A DNA stretch of 64,000 nucleotides from Gemmatimonadota bacterium (GTDB lineage: Bacteria > Gemmatimonadota > Gemmatimonadetes > Longimicrobiales > Gaopeijiaceae), in contig JAJCZZ010000085.1 in the NCBI GenBank assembly GCA_029262115.1, forward strand, positions 1 to 64,000. The letters are read 5' to 3'. The notes beneath the pieces were generated by a model, which ran no database searches, was not told the origin of the DNA, and worked only from the letters and a program-made list of their open reading frames with translations. The translations under genes were made by a program, and so were the position numbers. This document shows positions 26,326-33,052 of the stretch, piece after piece (position 1 is the stretch's first letter; each line of letters opens with the position of its first letter).

Positions 26326-26526
26326 CTATCGCTCCAGCCGGACCACAGCACGCCACGTTCTGGGCGTGCGCTCAATGGATTCGGCCCCCGCCGGCTCCGC
26401 TGCTCGGGCACGCAGCGCGACGATCCGCGCGATGCCGTTCCGGATCCGACCCACTGCGATCACCACCACCGACTCCGGCGGATGCGCGGCATAGAAGCGC
26501 GCAGCGCGGAGGTCCTCAGGTGTCAC
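26326..26526 (-). CDS. Small hypothetical early protein
   Basis: 66 residues from a GTG at 26526 that overlaps the upstream stop as GTGA. Contains a single hydrophobic beta-alpha segment (ESVVVIAVGRIRNGIARIV). No family recognised; lies just before the transposase. Confidence 0.4.
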   Translation of the reverse strand: MTPEDLRAARFYAAHPPESVVVIAVGRIRNGIARIVALRARAAEPAGAESIERTPRTWRAVVRLER

Positions 26527-27149
26527 CACGTCCGGACCACCCGCGTCATCTGCTGGCCGCCTTCCCACAGCAGGAGGGCAAGCGCGATCCGCCAGTCGAC
26601 CAGCCCGGCGACGAAGACGCCCGGGAGGAGGAACAGGATGGCCAGCACGACGAGGCGTGCCGCCTCGGAGCGGGCGAGCCAGGCCTCAGCCTCGGCTGCG
26701 GAGTCGGCGCTCTCCGCCTCCCGGCGCGGCGGGAGGCCGTAGATGCCGCGGACCATCCGCTGGATCTCTTCGGCCGTCAGGTCCAGGCTCGGGATCGGGC
26801 CGAGGTTGGCGTCAACGTCCGGGCCGTCGACAGCTCGCCGAAGCTCGGGATCGACCGCATCACACTCGTGCGTGGTCGACGCGGCCAGATGGCTGAGAGT
26901 CACCATCAGGTGGACGGAGCCTGAACCCACGGCAGCCACAAGGCGGGCCGCGATCCCGTGTCGCGAGCGGAGCGTTGCGACTCGGGCTTCGAGATCGGCC
27001 GCTGCCCACTCGACACTGGCGATGGCAGCGCCATACCAAAGCCTGCCATTCATGCGCACTGTGGGGACGATGGCAGTTCGGCCGCAGGGGCACGGAATCT
27101 CCCGTTCCGTGACCTCAGGGACCAAACGTGCAGCGACCAGCGCGCTCAT
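26523..27149 (-). CDS. Hypothetical protein with CPCG motif and C-terminal membrane segments
   Basis: 208 residues. An N-terminal CPCG (20-23) might hold part of a metal site. The centre is a mixed region; the C-terminus holds two hydrophobic helices (LVVLAILFLLPGVFVAGL and IALALLLWEGG). Four-base overlap with the gene upstream. Function unknown. Confidence 0.45.
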   Translation of the reverse strand: MSALVAARLVPEVTEREIPCPCGRTAIVPTVRMNGRLWYGAAIASVEWAAADLEARVATLRSRHGIAARLVAAVGSGSVHLMVTLSHLAASTTHECDAVDPELRRAVDGPDVDANLGPIPSLDLTAEEIQRMVRGIYGLPPRREAESADSAAEAEAWLARSEAARLVVLAILFLLPGVFVAGLVDWRIALALLLWEGGQQMTRVVRTW

Positions 27150-28054
27150 AGCAGCGTGTCCTCGTCGTCCCAGGTCTCGACCTCGGGGATCCCCTCCAAC
27201 GGGTCGACCTCTTCGTCGACGAGCTCAGGACCATCCGCTGCGGCGGGCTCAGCCTCAGCGGCTTCCTCCCGCGCGAGCATGTGATCGCGCAGCGCGTCCG
27301 CGTCCGTCATCCACTCCGGCGCGACGTACTGACCGCCGTAGTGGACCAACTCCGACATCGTTGGCTGCGACGCCCGGACGAACGTTAGGACCTCGGTCGG
27401 GTCCGGCCGCTGCTTCGCGTCGTCATGGCTCAGCAAGTCCGCCGCCTTCCGCAGAAGCCGGATCGCGCGGATCATCGTGATCGCGAACGGGCTGCTCACC
27501 TGCCCTTCCCTCGCCGCCTCGATCGCACGCAGCTCCGTCTCCAATTCTCCGACGCGGTCGTCACGCTCCTGGAGCTGCCGTTCGCCTGCGTCCAGCCGGG
27601 CCTTCATCCGCTCCTGCTGGGTGACCAGCCCGTCGATCAGTTCGAGGACGGCGTCCTTGTCGGCCAGCGCAACCCGCTCCTCGCCGATCACGATCTCGTT
27701 CTCCTCGGCGCGCGGGAGGAGGTCGGTCGGCATCGCCGATAGGGCGCGCAGTTGGCGTCGGCCGAGCTGAAGGGAGTCAGCCGCGAGCATGAACTCCTCT
27801 CCCAGCCGATCAAGGAAGCGGATGTCTTCGTCGACGGTCCGCCGCGCCCACGGGAGCTGCTCCTTGCAGAACGCCTCCCATGTGGGGCTCACCTGCTTGT
27901 ACGACCCAGAGTCTTTGATCTGCCGCAGCAGGTGCGTCCGAGCAACGAGGCCCATCGACGAGGAGATGGTAAAGGCCTCAATCGCTCCCATTGATCTGAA
28001 GAGCTGAAGCAGTTCGGACGGCACCTGAGCCGGGCCCGTCAGGGAAGAAGTCAT
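27146..28054 (-). CDS. Early protein with helical/coiled-coil middle
   Basis: 302 residues from the ATG at 28054; the frame stays open upstream to 28186 but that would cross the hairpin at 28080-28101 and the previous gene. The first 100 residues (GSYKQVSPTWEAFCKEQLPW, ARRTVDEDIRFLDRLGEEF) resemble a DNA-binding helical domain found in phage and plasmid proteins; residues about 150-185 form a coiled coil (QQERMKARLDAGERQLQERD); the tail is very acidic. Position at the head of the main early operon suggests a replication or transposition accessory role, which is inference. Confidence 0.5.
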   Translation of the reverse strand: MTSSLTGPAQVPSELLQLFRSMGAIEAFTISSSMGLVARTHLLRQIKDSGSYKQVSPTWEAFCKEQLPWARRTVDEDIRFLDRLGEEFMLAADSLQLGRRQLRALSAMPTDLLPRAEENEIVIGEERVALADKDAVLELIDGLVTQQERMKARLDAGERQLQERDDRVGELETELRAIEAAREGQVSSPFAITMIRAIRLLRKAADLLSHDDAKQRPDPTEVLTFVRASQPTMSELVHYGGQYVAPEWMTDADALRDHMLAREEAAEAEPAAADGPELVDEEVDPLEGIPEVETWDDEDTLL

Positions 28055-28079
28055 TGATTGACGCCATTGTTGGGATGTG

Positions 28080-28101
28080 GAAGTGGCACCGGGGCCACTT
28101 C
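28080..28101. promoter_or_regulatory. Perfect inverted repeat ahead of the main early operon
   Basis: GAAGTGGC-ACCGGG-GCCACTTC: an 8-bp perfect stem with a 6-base loop, in the 52-base gap between the CII-like gene (stop at 28107) and the start at 28054. No U tract follows, so an operator, attenuator or RNA-processing site is more likely than a simple terminator. Confidence 0.45.
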
Positions 28102-28106
28102 TGGAC

Positions 28107-28604
28107 TCATGCTGGCTGCTGCTGGTCGTGATGGATCGCGGCCTCCAGCATGGCCTGGGCGCGCTGAAGTTCGTGGATGGCCTCATCCACTTCGGTCTTC
28201 ACCGCGGCGAGCTCGGGTCCTTGGCCCAGGCACAGCCGCCGAAGAGCGGCGGTGAGGGCGTGAAGTGCCTCGGTGGTCTCCGCCTCGACGGCTGGCTGGA
28301 TATCCGTGAGGAGATCCACAGGGGCGCGGCCGAGCGCCTTGCCGCCTACCGCGCGCGCGTTCCCTGACATGATCCGTGCGCCGATAGCGAACGCCGCCGC
28401 AGGGTGGTAGAGCCGTGCGTGATCCAGGATCAGCTCTAGCTGATCGAGCGGATTCGGGCGGCCGGAGCCGTCGGGGTCCTCGCACCACTTGTAGGTGGAT
28501 GACTCTGACTTGTAGCCAAACGCCCGGGCGATCCGGCTCTTCTCCGACCGGGTGGGCATGCAGGCCTGCATCATCTCGTGCGTCGGCTGTGTCGATGGGA
28601 CCAT
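28107..28604 (-). CDS. Putative regulatory protein (CII/Cp76-like helix-turn-helix)
   Basis: 165 residues from the ATG at 28604, which follows a run of seven A shared with the start codon. The first third holds RSEKSRIARAFGYKSESSTY, reminiscent of CII-family phage regulators in which an HTH discriminates by 'sequence type' and is followed by a long helical domain (ALTAALRRLCLGQGPELAAV). It is the first gene after the terminator that follows the ner-like gene, a position occupied by early activators or antiterminators. The family call is tentative. Confidence 0.45.
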   Translation of the reverse strand: MVPSTQPTHEMMQACMPTRSEKSRIARAFGYKSESSTYKWCEDPDGSGRPNPLDQLELILDHARLYHPAAAFAIGARIMSGNARAVGGKALGRAPVDLLTDIQPAVEAETTEALHALTAALRRLCLGQGPELAAVKTEVDEAIHELQRAQAMLEAAIHHDQQQPA

Positions 28605-28659
28605 TTTTTTCCGGGCTCCGGTAACGGGGGTGGGTTGCTTGGACAGCCGCGGTCGCGGC

Positions 28660-28703
28660 AAAAAAAAGAGGACGGCGCGGCCCCCTCAGGCCGCAGCGTC
28701 CTC
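28660..28703 (-). terminator. Strong intrinsic terminator after the ner-like gene
   Basis: On the minus strand GAGGAC (28703-28698) pairs with GTCCTC (28673-28668), with inner pairing of GCTGCGGCC and GGCCGCGCC around a short TGAGG loop, and eight T follow immediately (28667-28660). It overlaps the last codons of the ner-like gene. This is the best rho-independent terminator in the window and stands between the early promoter region and the rest of the early genes. Confidence 0.75.
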
Positions 28704-28904
28704 CCAGAAACTCGGGAGAGTGATTCCCAGAACGACGGCCCGGTCGCAGAGCACCTGCTTGATCCGAGCGCGGGTGTTGGCTGCGCTGAGATTCCCCCGG
28801 AAGTAGAGCGTGACCGCCCACTGACTCACCCCTACCGAGTGCGCCACATCCACGAGGCTCAGGTCCAGATCAATGAGCAGCTTCTTGAAGGCTTTCTCGT
28901 CCAT
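28686..28904 (-). CDS. Ner/Cro-like small HTH regulator
   Basis: 72 residues from the ATG at 28904, with AGGA 6-9 bases upstream; the frame continues upstream but would enter the control region. LSLVDVAHSVGVSQWAVTLY (15-34) is a clear helix-turn-helix. As the first leftward gene, divergent from the repressor, it has the place of Mu Ner, which shuts down early and repressor transcription. The terminator directly at its end would make it a mostly monocistronic message. Confidence 0.65.
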   Translation of the reverse strand: MDEKAFKKLLIDLDLSLVDVAHSVGVSQWAVTLYFRGNLSAANTRARIKQVLCDRAVVLGITLPSFWEDAAA

Positions 28905-28950
28905 CCGTATCCTGTCGCAGCTAGAGAACTCAACCACCCCGACACAATTG

Positions 28951-28972
28951 CACCGCAAATGCATCACCGCAA
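28951..28972. promoter_or_regulatory. Candidate lysis-lysogeny operator (direct repeat)
   Basis: CACCGCAA occurs twice (28951-28958 and 28965-28972) with ATGCAT between, in the 77-base divergent gap between the ner-like gene and the repressor. The 14-base start-to-start spacing and the position over both promoters make it a good site for the repressor or Ner. Confidence 0.5.
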
Positions 28973-28981
28973 GCCCTCATC

Positions 28982-29488
28982 GTGGCGACCCCTGTGAGCG
29001 ACCCATGGGTGGAGGTAGTGGCTGTGGCGAACCGACTCCTAGCGTTACGACGGATTTCAGCCCGAGAAGCCGCTCAAGAGATGTCCCTCAATCCGACAAC
29101 GCTGACAAGGATTTTGAACGGGGAGACCGCTCGCCCACACCCGAATACTCGGAACACGATTTGTGAATGGACGGCGGCGGCGGCGGCAGAACTTGCTATT
29201 GAGATGTCCCGCCGTGAAAGCACTGCATTAGCACCGTTCTTGGGCCGTACAGACCGTCTGCCTGACCGCCGCGACGAAGAGGCACTGGCGGAAAGCGTGA
29301 TCGCCGATCCAAACACTCTCCGTCGGGCGTTGGGCGTTATTCAGCCCGACGACTACCTCACCCGGATCGCGATCATGAGGGAGTTTGAGGACATGTACAT
29401 TGAGGCCGGCTACGGTCCGAGCCGCTGGCCGCAGTGGTTCAACGACCTTCGAGAGGAAGTCATGAAGAAGGCAGCTGAACGTGGCTGA
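28982..29488 (+). CDS. HTH repressor of the prophage (ImmR-like)
   Basis: 168 residues from a GTG at 28982 (another GTG at 28994 and an ATG at 29005 are possible). ISAREAAQEMSLNPTTLTRI (25-44) is an XRE-type helix-turn-helix followed by LNGETARPHPNTRNTI. The C-terminal part is helical with no protease-like Ser/Lys autocleavage motif, so release would need another protein; an ImmA-type metalloprotease is encoded next with an 8-base overlap. It diverges from the ner-like gene and is the probable lysogeny repressor. Confidence 0.72.
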   Translation: MATPVSDPWVEVVAVANRLLALRRISAREAAQEMSLNPTTLTRILNGETARPHPNTRNTICEWTAAAAAELAIEMSRRESTALAPFLGRTDRLPDRRDEEALAESVIADPNTLRRALGVIQPDDYLTRIAIMREFEDMYIEAGYGPSRWPQWFNDLREEVMKKAAERG

Positions 29489-30032
29489 CGACGGTGCTGT
29501 GATCCGGGCGGCTGCGGCGTGCCGTCGCGCTCGGCGGGTGGTGCCCGCGTTCGCGTCGGGGTATGGCCCCACAAGTCAGGCGGATATTTCGGCTCTCCGT
29601 CGCGCCTTGGGCCTTCGCGTCCGTGCGTGCCCTCTGGGCGTGCCCACCGTGTTGCTCCCGGCCATACTAAACGGGCGGTATCGGCTCATCGTGGATCTTC
29701 GGGTTCATCGAGCCACGCGGGACGGGTACCTGATGAGGCACGAGCTCGGTCATATTCTGGCCGGTGACGCTCGCGAACTGACAACTTTCTCTTTTCAGTA
29801 CCCGCTGCCGGAGGCTGAGATGGTGGCGGACCTCTTCGCGTTCGCCGATCTGATTCCGGCGGCGGTTGTGTCACAGGGCGCCTCCGCGGTCGGACGGTGT
29901 ATCCGCAGTGTAGTGGCGCTAGAAGCCCCTACGTGGTATCTAAGGATCGAGCGAGTGGCCATTCTCCTCCCCCATCTCGCCGAGATGCTCGGCTGGGACG
30001 CTGCCACATCTCATACGGCCAGCCTACGCTGA
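29481..30032 (+). CDS. ImmA/IrrE-type zinc metallopeptidase
   Basis: 183 residues from a GTG at 29481 inside the repressor end. RHELGHILAGD (about 86-96) holds the HExxH zinc motif of the ImmA/IrrE (M78) family, with a downstream Glu in PLPEAEMVADLFAF as the likely third ligand (E-x-x-A-D/N-x-F-A). In ICEBs1 and many phages ImmA cleaves its partner repressor ImmR to start induction. Here it is translationally coupled to the repressor, so the same logic is expected. Confidence 0.82.
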   Translation: MADDGAVIRAAAACRRARRVVPAFASGYGPTSQADISALRRALGLRVRACPLGVPTVLLPAILNGRYRLIVDLRVHRATRDGYLMRHELGHILAGDARELTTFSFQYPLPEAEMVADLFAFADLIPAAVVSQGASAVGRCIRSVVALEAPTWYLRIERVAILLPHLAEMLGWDAATSHTASLR

Positions 30033-30065
30033 CCTGGCTGAATACCATCGCCGCGCTGAGGACGA

Positions 30066-30758
30066 ATGAAAAAACTCGGGCTGGGTGTAGCTGGATTTTT
30101 CGCCTTTACTCTTGTGGCCGCGCTTGTCGGAGTCATCCTCGAAGGCCGCCGACCAGACCCAGCTGAGGTGGGTTTGGACCGCCTTCGTTCCGAGGTTGAG
30201 CGAGACCTCTCTGGTGTCCTCAGTAAGGCCCGAGTGATCGCGGCTGAGCGGGGGCCAGACGCAGCCGTCAAGTCACTGCAGGTCTACGCCTCAGTATCGT
30301 CCGCCTCGGAGCTCCTTCATCTCCGTGATTCTTTGGCAGCCCTGGTCCCCATCGCGCCAGCTGCTTCCGAACCAAGTGAGGTGTGCTGGCACGAGAAGGG
30401 TGGGGTGGAACCTTCAGCGTTCGGATCCTCCGAGCAACTGCTCGAACTTAAGGCGCTTGACACTGCGGCGTGCGCCCTAACAACGATTGCCTGGACCCTC
30501 CCAGCGATTCGTCGGACCAGCCTTTTGATGTGGGACCATTCAACTGAAACCCTCCACCGCATCCACCGGGACAGGTCTGGTCAGGTGACCTGGGAGGCTT
30601 GGGAGAGGGTGTCCCGTGGAGCTGTCGCCCAAGACTTGCCCGAAGACGGATTCGATCTACCGGGCTACCGCAACGGTCGCGGGCGTTCGCCCCTGACCCC
30701 ACGCATCGCAGCAGAGCTACGAGAACGGGGTGGCTACGACTTTGTTTTCACGCGATAG
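30066..30758 (+). CDS. Membrane-anchored hypothetical protein in the lysogeny operon
   Basis: 230 residues with an N-terminal signal-anchor (LGLGVAGFFAFTLVAALVGV, 4-23) and a soluble remainder with helical and beta-rich parts. GAGG lies a few bases upstream. It is co-directional with the repressor and would be expressed in the lysogen, so a lysogenic-conversion role such as superinfection exclusion is possible. No family recognised. Confidence 0.5.
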   Translation: MKKLGLGVAGFFAFTLVAALVGVILEGRRPDPAEVGLDRLRSEVERDLSGVLSKARVIAAERGPDAAVKSLQVYASVSSASELLHLRDSLAALVPIAPAASEPSEVCWHEKGGVEPSAFGSSEQLLELKALDTAACALTTIAWTLPAIRRTSLLMWDHSTETLHRIHRDRSGQVTWEAWERVSRGAVAQDLPEDGFDLPGYRNGRGRSPLTPRIAAELRERGGYDFVFTR

Positions 30759-30774
30759 GCGAAGGAGGTCTCTG

Positions 30775-31020
30775 ATGGCGCGAAAAGTGTGGGCGTGCAA
30801 GACGTGTGGATCAGTTGGGCAGACGGGCAGCGCGGCCTCAGGGTCCTGTCTGATCGAGCTCGTGCTATGGATGTGCGCAATCGTCCCGGGGGTCATCTAC
30901 TCGCTGTGGCGGATCTCCAGCAGAAAGTCCAAGTGCAAGGTGTGCGGAAGTAAGGAGCTGGTACCGTTGGACTCGCCGGAGGGGCGCCGTATCCGCGACA
31001 CGGTGCCGCCACCGCCGTGA
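30775..31020 (+). CDS. Small double-zinc-knuckle membrane protein
   Basis: 81 residues from the ATG at 30775, which has a perfect GGAGG at 30765-30769. CKTCGS (8-13) and CKVCGS (about 53-58) flank a membrane-associated hairpin (SCLIELVLWMCAIVPGVIYS). CxxCG - hydrophobic EhhLW...PGhIYSxWR - CxxCG is a widespread small family similar in layout to LITAF-like domains, which sit on the inner face of membranes. Expressed with the repressor; candidate lysogen-conversion gene. Confidence 0.6.
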   Translation: MARKVWACKTCGSVGQTGSAASGSCLIELVLWMCAIVPGVIYSLWRISSRKSKCKVCGSKELVPLDSPEGRRIRDTVPPPP

Positions 31021-31037
31021 GCCGCGCTGAAAAATCA

Positions 31038-31064
31038 GAGCGACATGAGCGACATGAGCGACAT
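31038..31064. repeat. Three tandem copies of GAGCGACAT
   Basis: The 9-mer GAGCGACAT is repeated exactly three times without spacer. A near match (GTGAGCGACGT) forms the start of the endolysin gene at 31144, so the array may have arisen by local slippage of a start-codon region. It might also be a binding site for a late activator. Confidence 0.6.
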
Positions 31065-31090
31065 TTAGAGGTGGTCTGACCGGGTAAGAT

Positions 31091-31126
31091 GGGGGCGACA
31101 CGATGGACTGTGTTCGCCCCCTTCTT
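31091..31126 (+). terminator. Probable terminator between lysogeny and late operons
   Basis: GGGGGCGACAC (31091-31101) pairs with GTGTTCGCCCCC (31110-31121) with one bulge around an 8-base loop, followed by TTCTTC. It would end the repressor transcript and sits 23 bases before the first late gene, so the late promoter probably overlaps or precedes it, or late transcription reads through. Confidence 0.55.
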
Positions 31127-31143
31127 CGTGCCCAGGGTCAGAT

Positions 31144-31644
31144 GTGAGCGACGTCACCAAGCCGGACCGGGATCTCACCAAGGTCCACCCGCTGCTGCAG
31201 CTGCGGCTTCTGTCCTTCTTCCAGGAGTGCGGACGGCGGAAGGTCAGCGTGTTCATCACCGAGGGCTACCGCTCAGGTGAGCGTCAGGACTGGCTGTACG
31301 CCCGGGGCCGGACGCGCGACACGTCACGCCCCGTGCTCACCTACGCGAAGGCGGGCCAGTCGTACCACAACCTCCTGATCATGGATCAGCCCTGCTCCGC
31401 CGCGGTGGACGTGGCGGTCTGGGACGAGGACACGCCCTGGTCGAAGAGCCTGGAGTGGTCGGGGTCCGCGAAGGAGTGGGAGAAGGTACACGCTGCGGCC
31501 GAGGCCGCTGGCCTTCAGACGCTCAACTTCGAGAAGCCGCACATCCAGCTCCCCTACGCCCTGGATGACCTGCGCGCGGGCGCCCACTGGATCGACCTCG
31601 GTCCGATGACGCCGCTGCTTCGGCCTCGGGATCCAGAGGCATGA
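31144..31644 (+). CDS. Endolysin, M15-type L-Ala-D-Glu/D-Ala peptidase
   Basis: 166 residues from a GTG. FFQECGRRKVSVFITEGYRS (25-44) followed by SYHN...AVDVAVWD and EKPHIQ matches the M15 VanY/endolysin peptidase pattern, with zinc ligands His (SYH), Asp (AVD) and His (PHIQ). An insertion lengthens the segment between the first two ligands. It would cut peptidoglycan stem peptides at lysis. It heads the late operon, next to small coiled-coil and membrane proteins likely to be the rest of the lysis cassette. Confidence 0.78.
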   Translation: MSDVTKPDRDLTKVHPLLQLRLLSFFQECGRRKVSVFITEGYRSGERQDWLYARGRTRDTSRPVLTYAKAGQSYHNLLIMDQPCSAAVDVAVWDEDTPWSKSLEWSGSAKEWEKVHAAAEAAGLQTLNFEKPHIQLPYALDDLRAGAHWIDLGPMTPLLRPRDPEA

Positions 31645-32057
31645 CCGAGCCCAACGTGAAGAAGGTTTGGCTGGACAAGCTGGCGAGGTATGAGGGCGGG
31701 CTGACCGGTCTGATCAAGGAGATCTACCAGTACATCCCCGCCATCGGCCGCGACGAGGTGAAGCTCGCGCTCGCGAAGCTGGATCTGGCGATCGCCGCCA
31801 TCGAAGACATGCTGCGCGCCACCGAGCTCGGCGAGGAAGAGCGTGCGATGCGCGGCGTCCAGTCGGCGGCCGACCACATCATCCTCCTACGTGCCGAGAT
31901 GGAGCGACGCCGCACGGACCTGCTGCGGGACGAGCAGGACCTGGAGCGTCGGTTCGAACTGGACAAGAAGCGCCGCGTGCGTCGTGACTTGGACAGCGCG
32001 CTCGGCCTGAACGACGGCGGGCCCGTGGCGGGCCACGGCCTCGGCGGGGAGGAGTGA
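31641..32057 (+). CDS. Coiled-coil hypothetical protein in lysis cassette
   Basis: 138 residues, nearly all helical, with long charged coiled coils (ILLRAEMERRRTDLLRDEQD). Four-base overlaps with the endolysin before and the membrane protein after. No signal or membrane segment; role unknown. Confidence 0.5.
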   Translation: MTEPNVKKVWLDKLARYEGGLTGLIKEIYQYIPAIGRDEVKLALAKLDLAIAAIEDMLRATELGEEERAMRGVQSAADHIILLRAEMERRRTDLLRDEQDLERRFELDKKRRVRRDLDSALGLNDGGPVAGHGLGGEE

Positions 32058-32443
32058 ATGTGGGCGCCGATCAGCTTCAGACGTGGGAGGTCGTACTCCG
32101 CAGCCCGGTCGCTGTCAGCCTGCTCCTCCTGGGCGCCGTGCTCGCTCTGGGCGCGATGCACCTCGCGTGGGTCCGAGGGATCCAGCGTGAGAACCGGGAG
32201 CTCAATGGGTGGATCCGCGAGCACCTCGAGGGTGAGGCCGGTATCGCGCGTGTCCTGTCCGACCTCCGTCCTCTGCTGGACCTGATCCATGCGAGCGCTG
32301 ATCCGTCGCGTGCGAAGGTGGGTGATCGAGGCCCGGCTGGCCTACCTGGACTGGCGGGCGCGTCGGCTGTTGCCCGACCTCCGAGTCGCTCTGCTGCAGC
32401 AAGAGACACGCGCGCAGCGCAGGTGGGTGACGTCGATGCGTGA
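32054..32443 (+). CDS. Single-span membrane protein, possible holin or spanin
   Basis: 129 residues (a GTG at 32060 has better spacing from GGAGG than that at 32054). One N-terminal membrane helix (VAVSLLLLGAVLALGAMHLA, about 19-38) precedes a helical region (QRENRELNGWIREHL). Its place between endolysin and terminase fits a lysis protein of holin or inner-spanin type. The last 50 residues are low-complexity and overlap another reading frame that looks more coding-like. Confidence 0.5.
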   Translation: MNVGADQLQTWEVVLRSPVAVSLLLLGAVLALGAMHLAWVRGIQRENRELNGWIREHLEGEAGIARVLSDLRPLLDLIHASADPSRAKVGDRGPAGLPGLAGASAVARPPSRSAAARDTRAAQVGDVDA

Positions 32444-32462
32444 CCTGGGCGTGGGGAGCTGA
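32289..32462 (+). CDS. Overlapping small basic protein
   Basis: 57 residues in another frame over the end of the previous gene: MRALIRRVRRWVIEARLAYL then DWRARRLLPDLR and LLQQETRAQRRWV. It is amphipathic, Arg/Trp-rich and reads more like a protein than the low-complexity tail it overlaps. No clear ribosome site. Nested small genes in lysis cassettes are common (outer spanins), but no lipobox is present here. Confidence 0.4.
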   Translation: MRALIRRVRRWVIEARLAYLDWRARRLLPDLRVALLQQETRAQRRWVTSMRDLGVGS

Positions 32463-32470
32463 CCGGGTGC

Positions 32471-32929
32471 ATGGCGTATCCCCCGGACGTCCGGCGTCAA
32501 GCCCGCGACCTCTACGTGCGTTCCGGCCGATCCTTCCGACACATCGCGGAGCGCGTGGGTGTCGGCAAGACGACGCTCTTGCGATGGGCCCGCCGCGAGG
32601 ACTGGGAGGCACTGCGGGAGCAGGAGCGTGCCATCGAGCTCGGCTCGAGGAAGCTACTGCTCCGGATGGTGGGCGCTGCGGCCGAGCAGCAGGACGCGCA
32701 GCTCACCTATGCTGCGGTGAAGGCCGCCCGCCTCGCCGGCGTTTCGCTGGGCGACGGGGGCCCGCCAGTACCGAGGCCGAAGGAGGTCGCGGTCGTGCTC
32801 CTGGACGTCCTCGGCGGACACCCGGACATCGGCCCGGTCGTGCGGCGGTTCCGCAACGAGGCCATCCGGCTGGTGCTCCACGAGGTCAAGCGCATGGAAG
32901 CGGCGTCTCCCTCGGGGGCGTCGTCGTGA
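32471..32929 (+). CDS. Terminase small subunit
   Basis: 152 residues. The N-terminal HTH (FRHIAERVGVGKTTLLRWAR, about 22-41) opening with MAYPPDVRRQARDLYVRSGR is typical of Mu-like phage small terminases, followed by a helical oligomerisation region. It would recognise phage DNA for packaging with the large subunit encoded 124 bases downstream. Confidence 0.72.
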   Translation: MAYPPDVRRQARDLYVRSGRSFRHIAERVGVGKTTLLRWARREDWEALREQERAIELGSRKLLLRMVGAAAEQQDAQLTYAAVKAARLAGVSLGDGGPPVPRPKEVAVVLLDVLGGHPDIGPVVRRFRNEAIRLVLHEVKRMEAASPSGASS

Positions 32930-33051
32930 TCCGAGCCCGCCGGTCCGGAATCGCCGCAAACCGGTTGCGCAACGGGGTAGAGCGCACGAGGACGTGCGTG
33001 CCCGACTCTCGGGTCGGCTGCGTCCCCCTCGCGGCTCAGGGGCGATTCTAG
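32926..33051 (+). CDS. Possible 41-residue peptide between terminase genes
   Basis: A frame from a GTG overlapping the small terminase stop (GTGA) to a TAG one base before the large terminase start. It is Arg-rich (VIRARRSGIAANRLRNGVER). The overlap and the exact fit to the gap argue for translation; the lack of any recognisable feature argues for a spacer. Confidence 0.25.
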   Translation: MIRARRSGIAANRLRNGVERTRTCVPDSRVGCVPLAAQGRF

Positions 33052-33052
33052 C

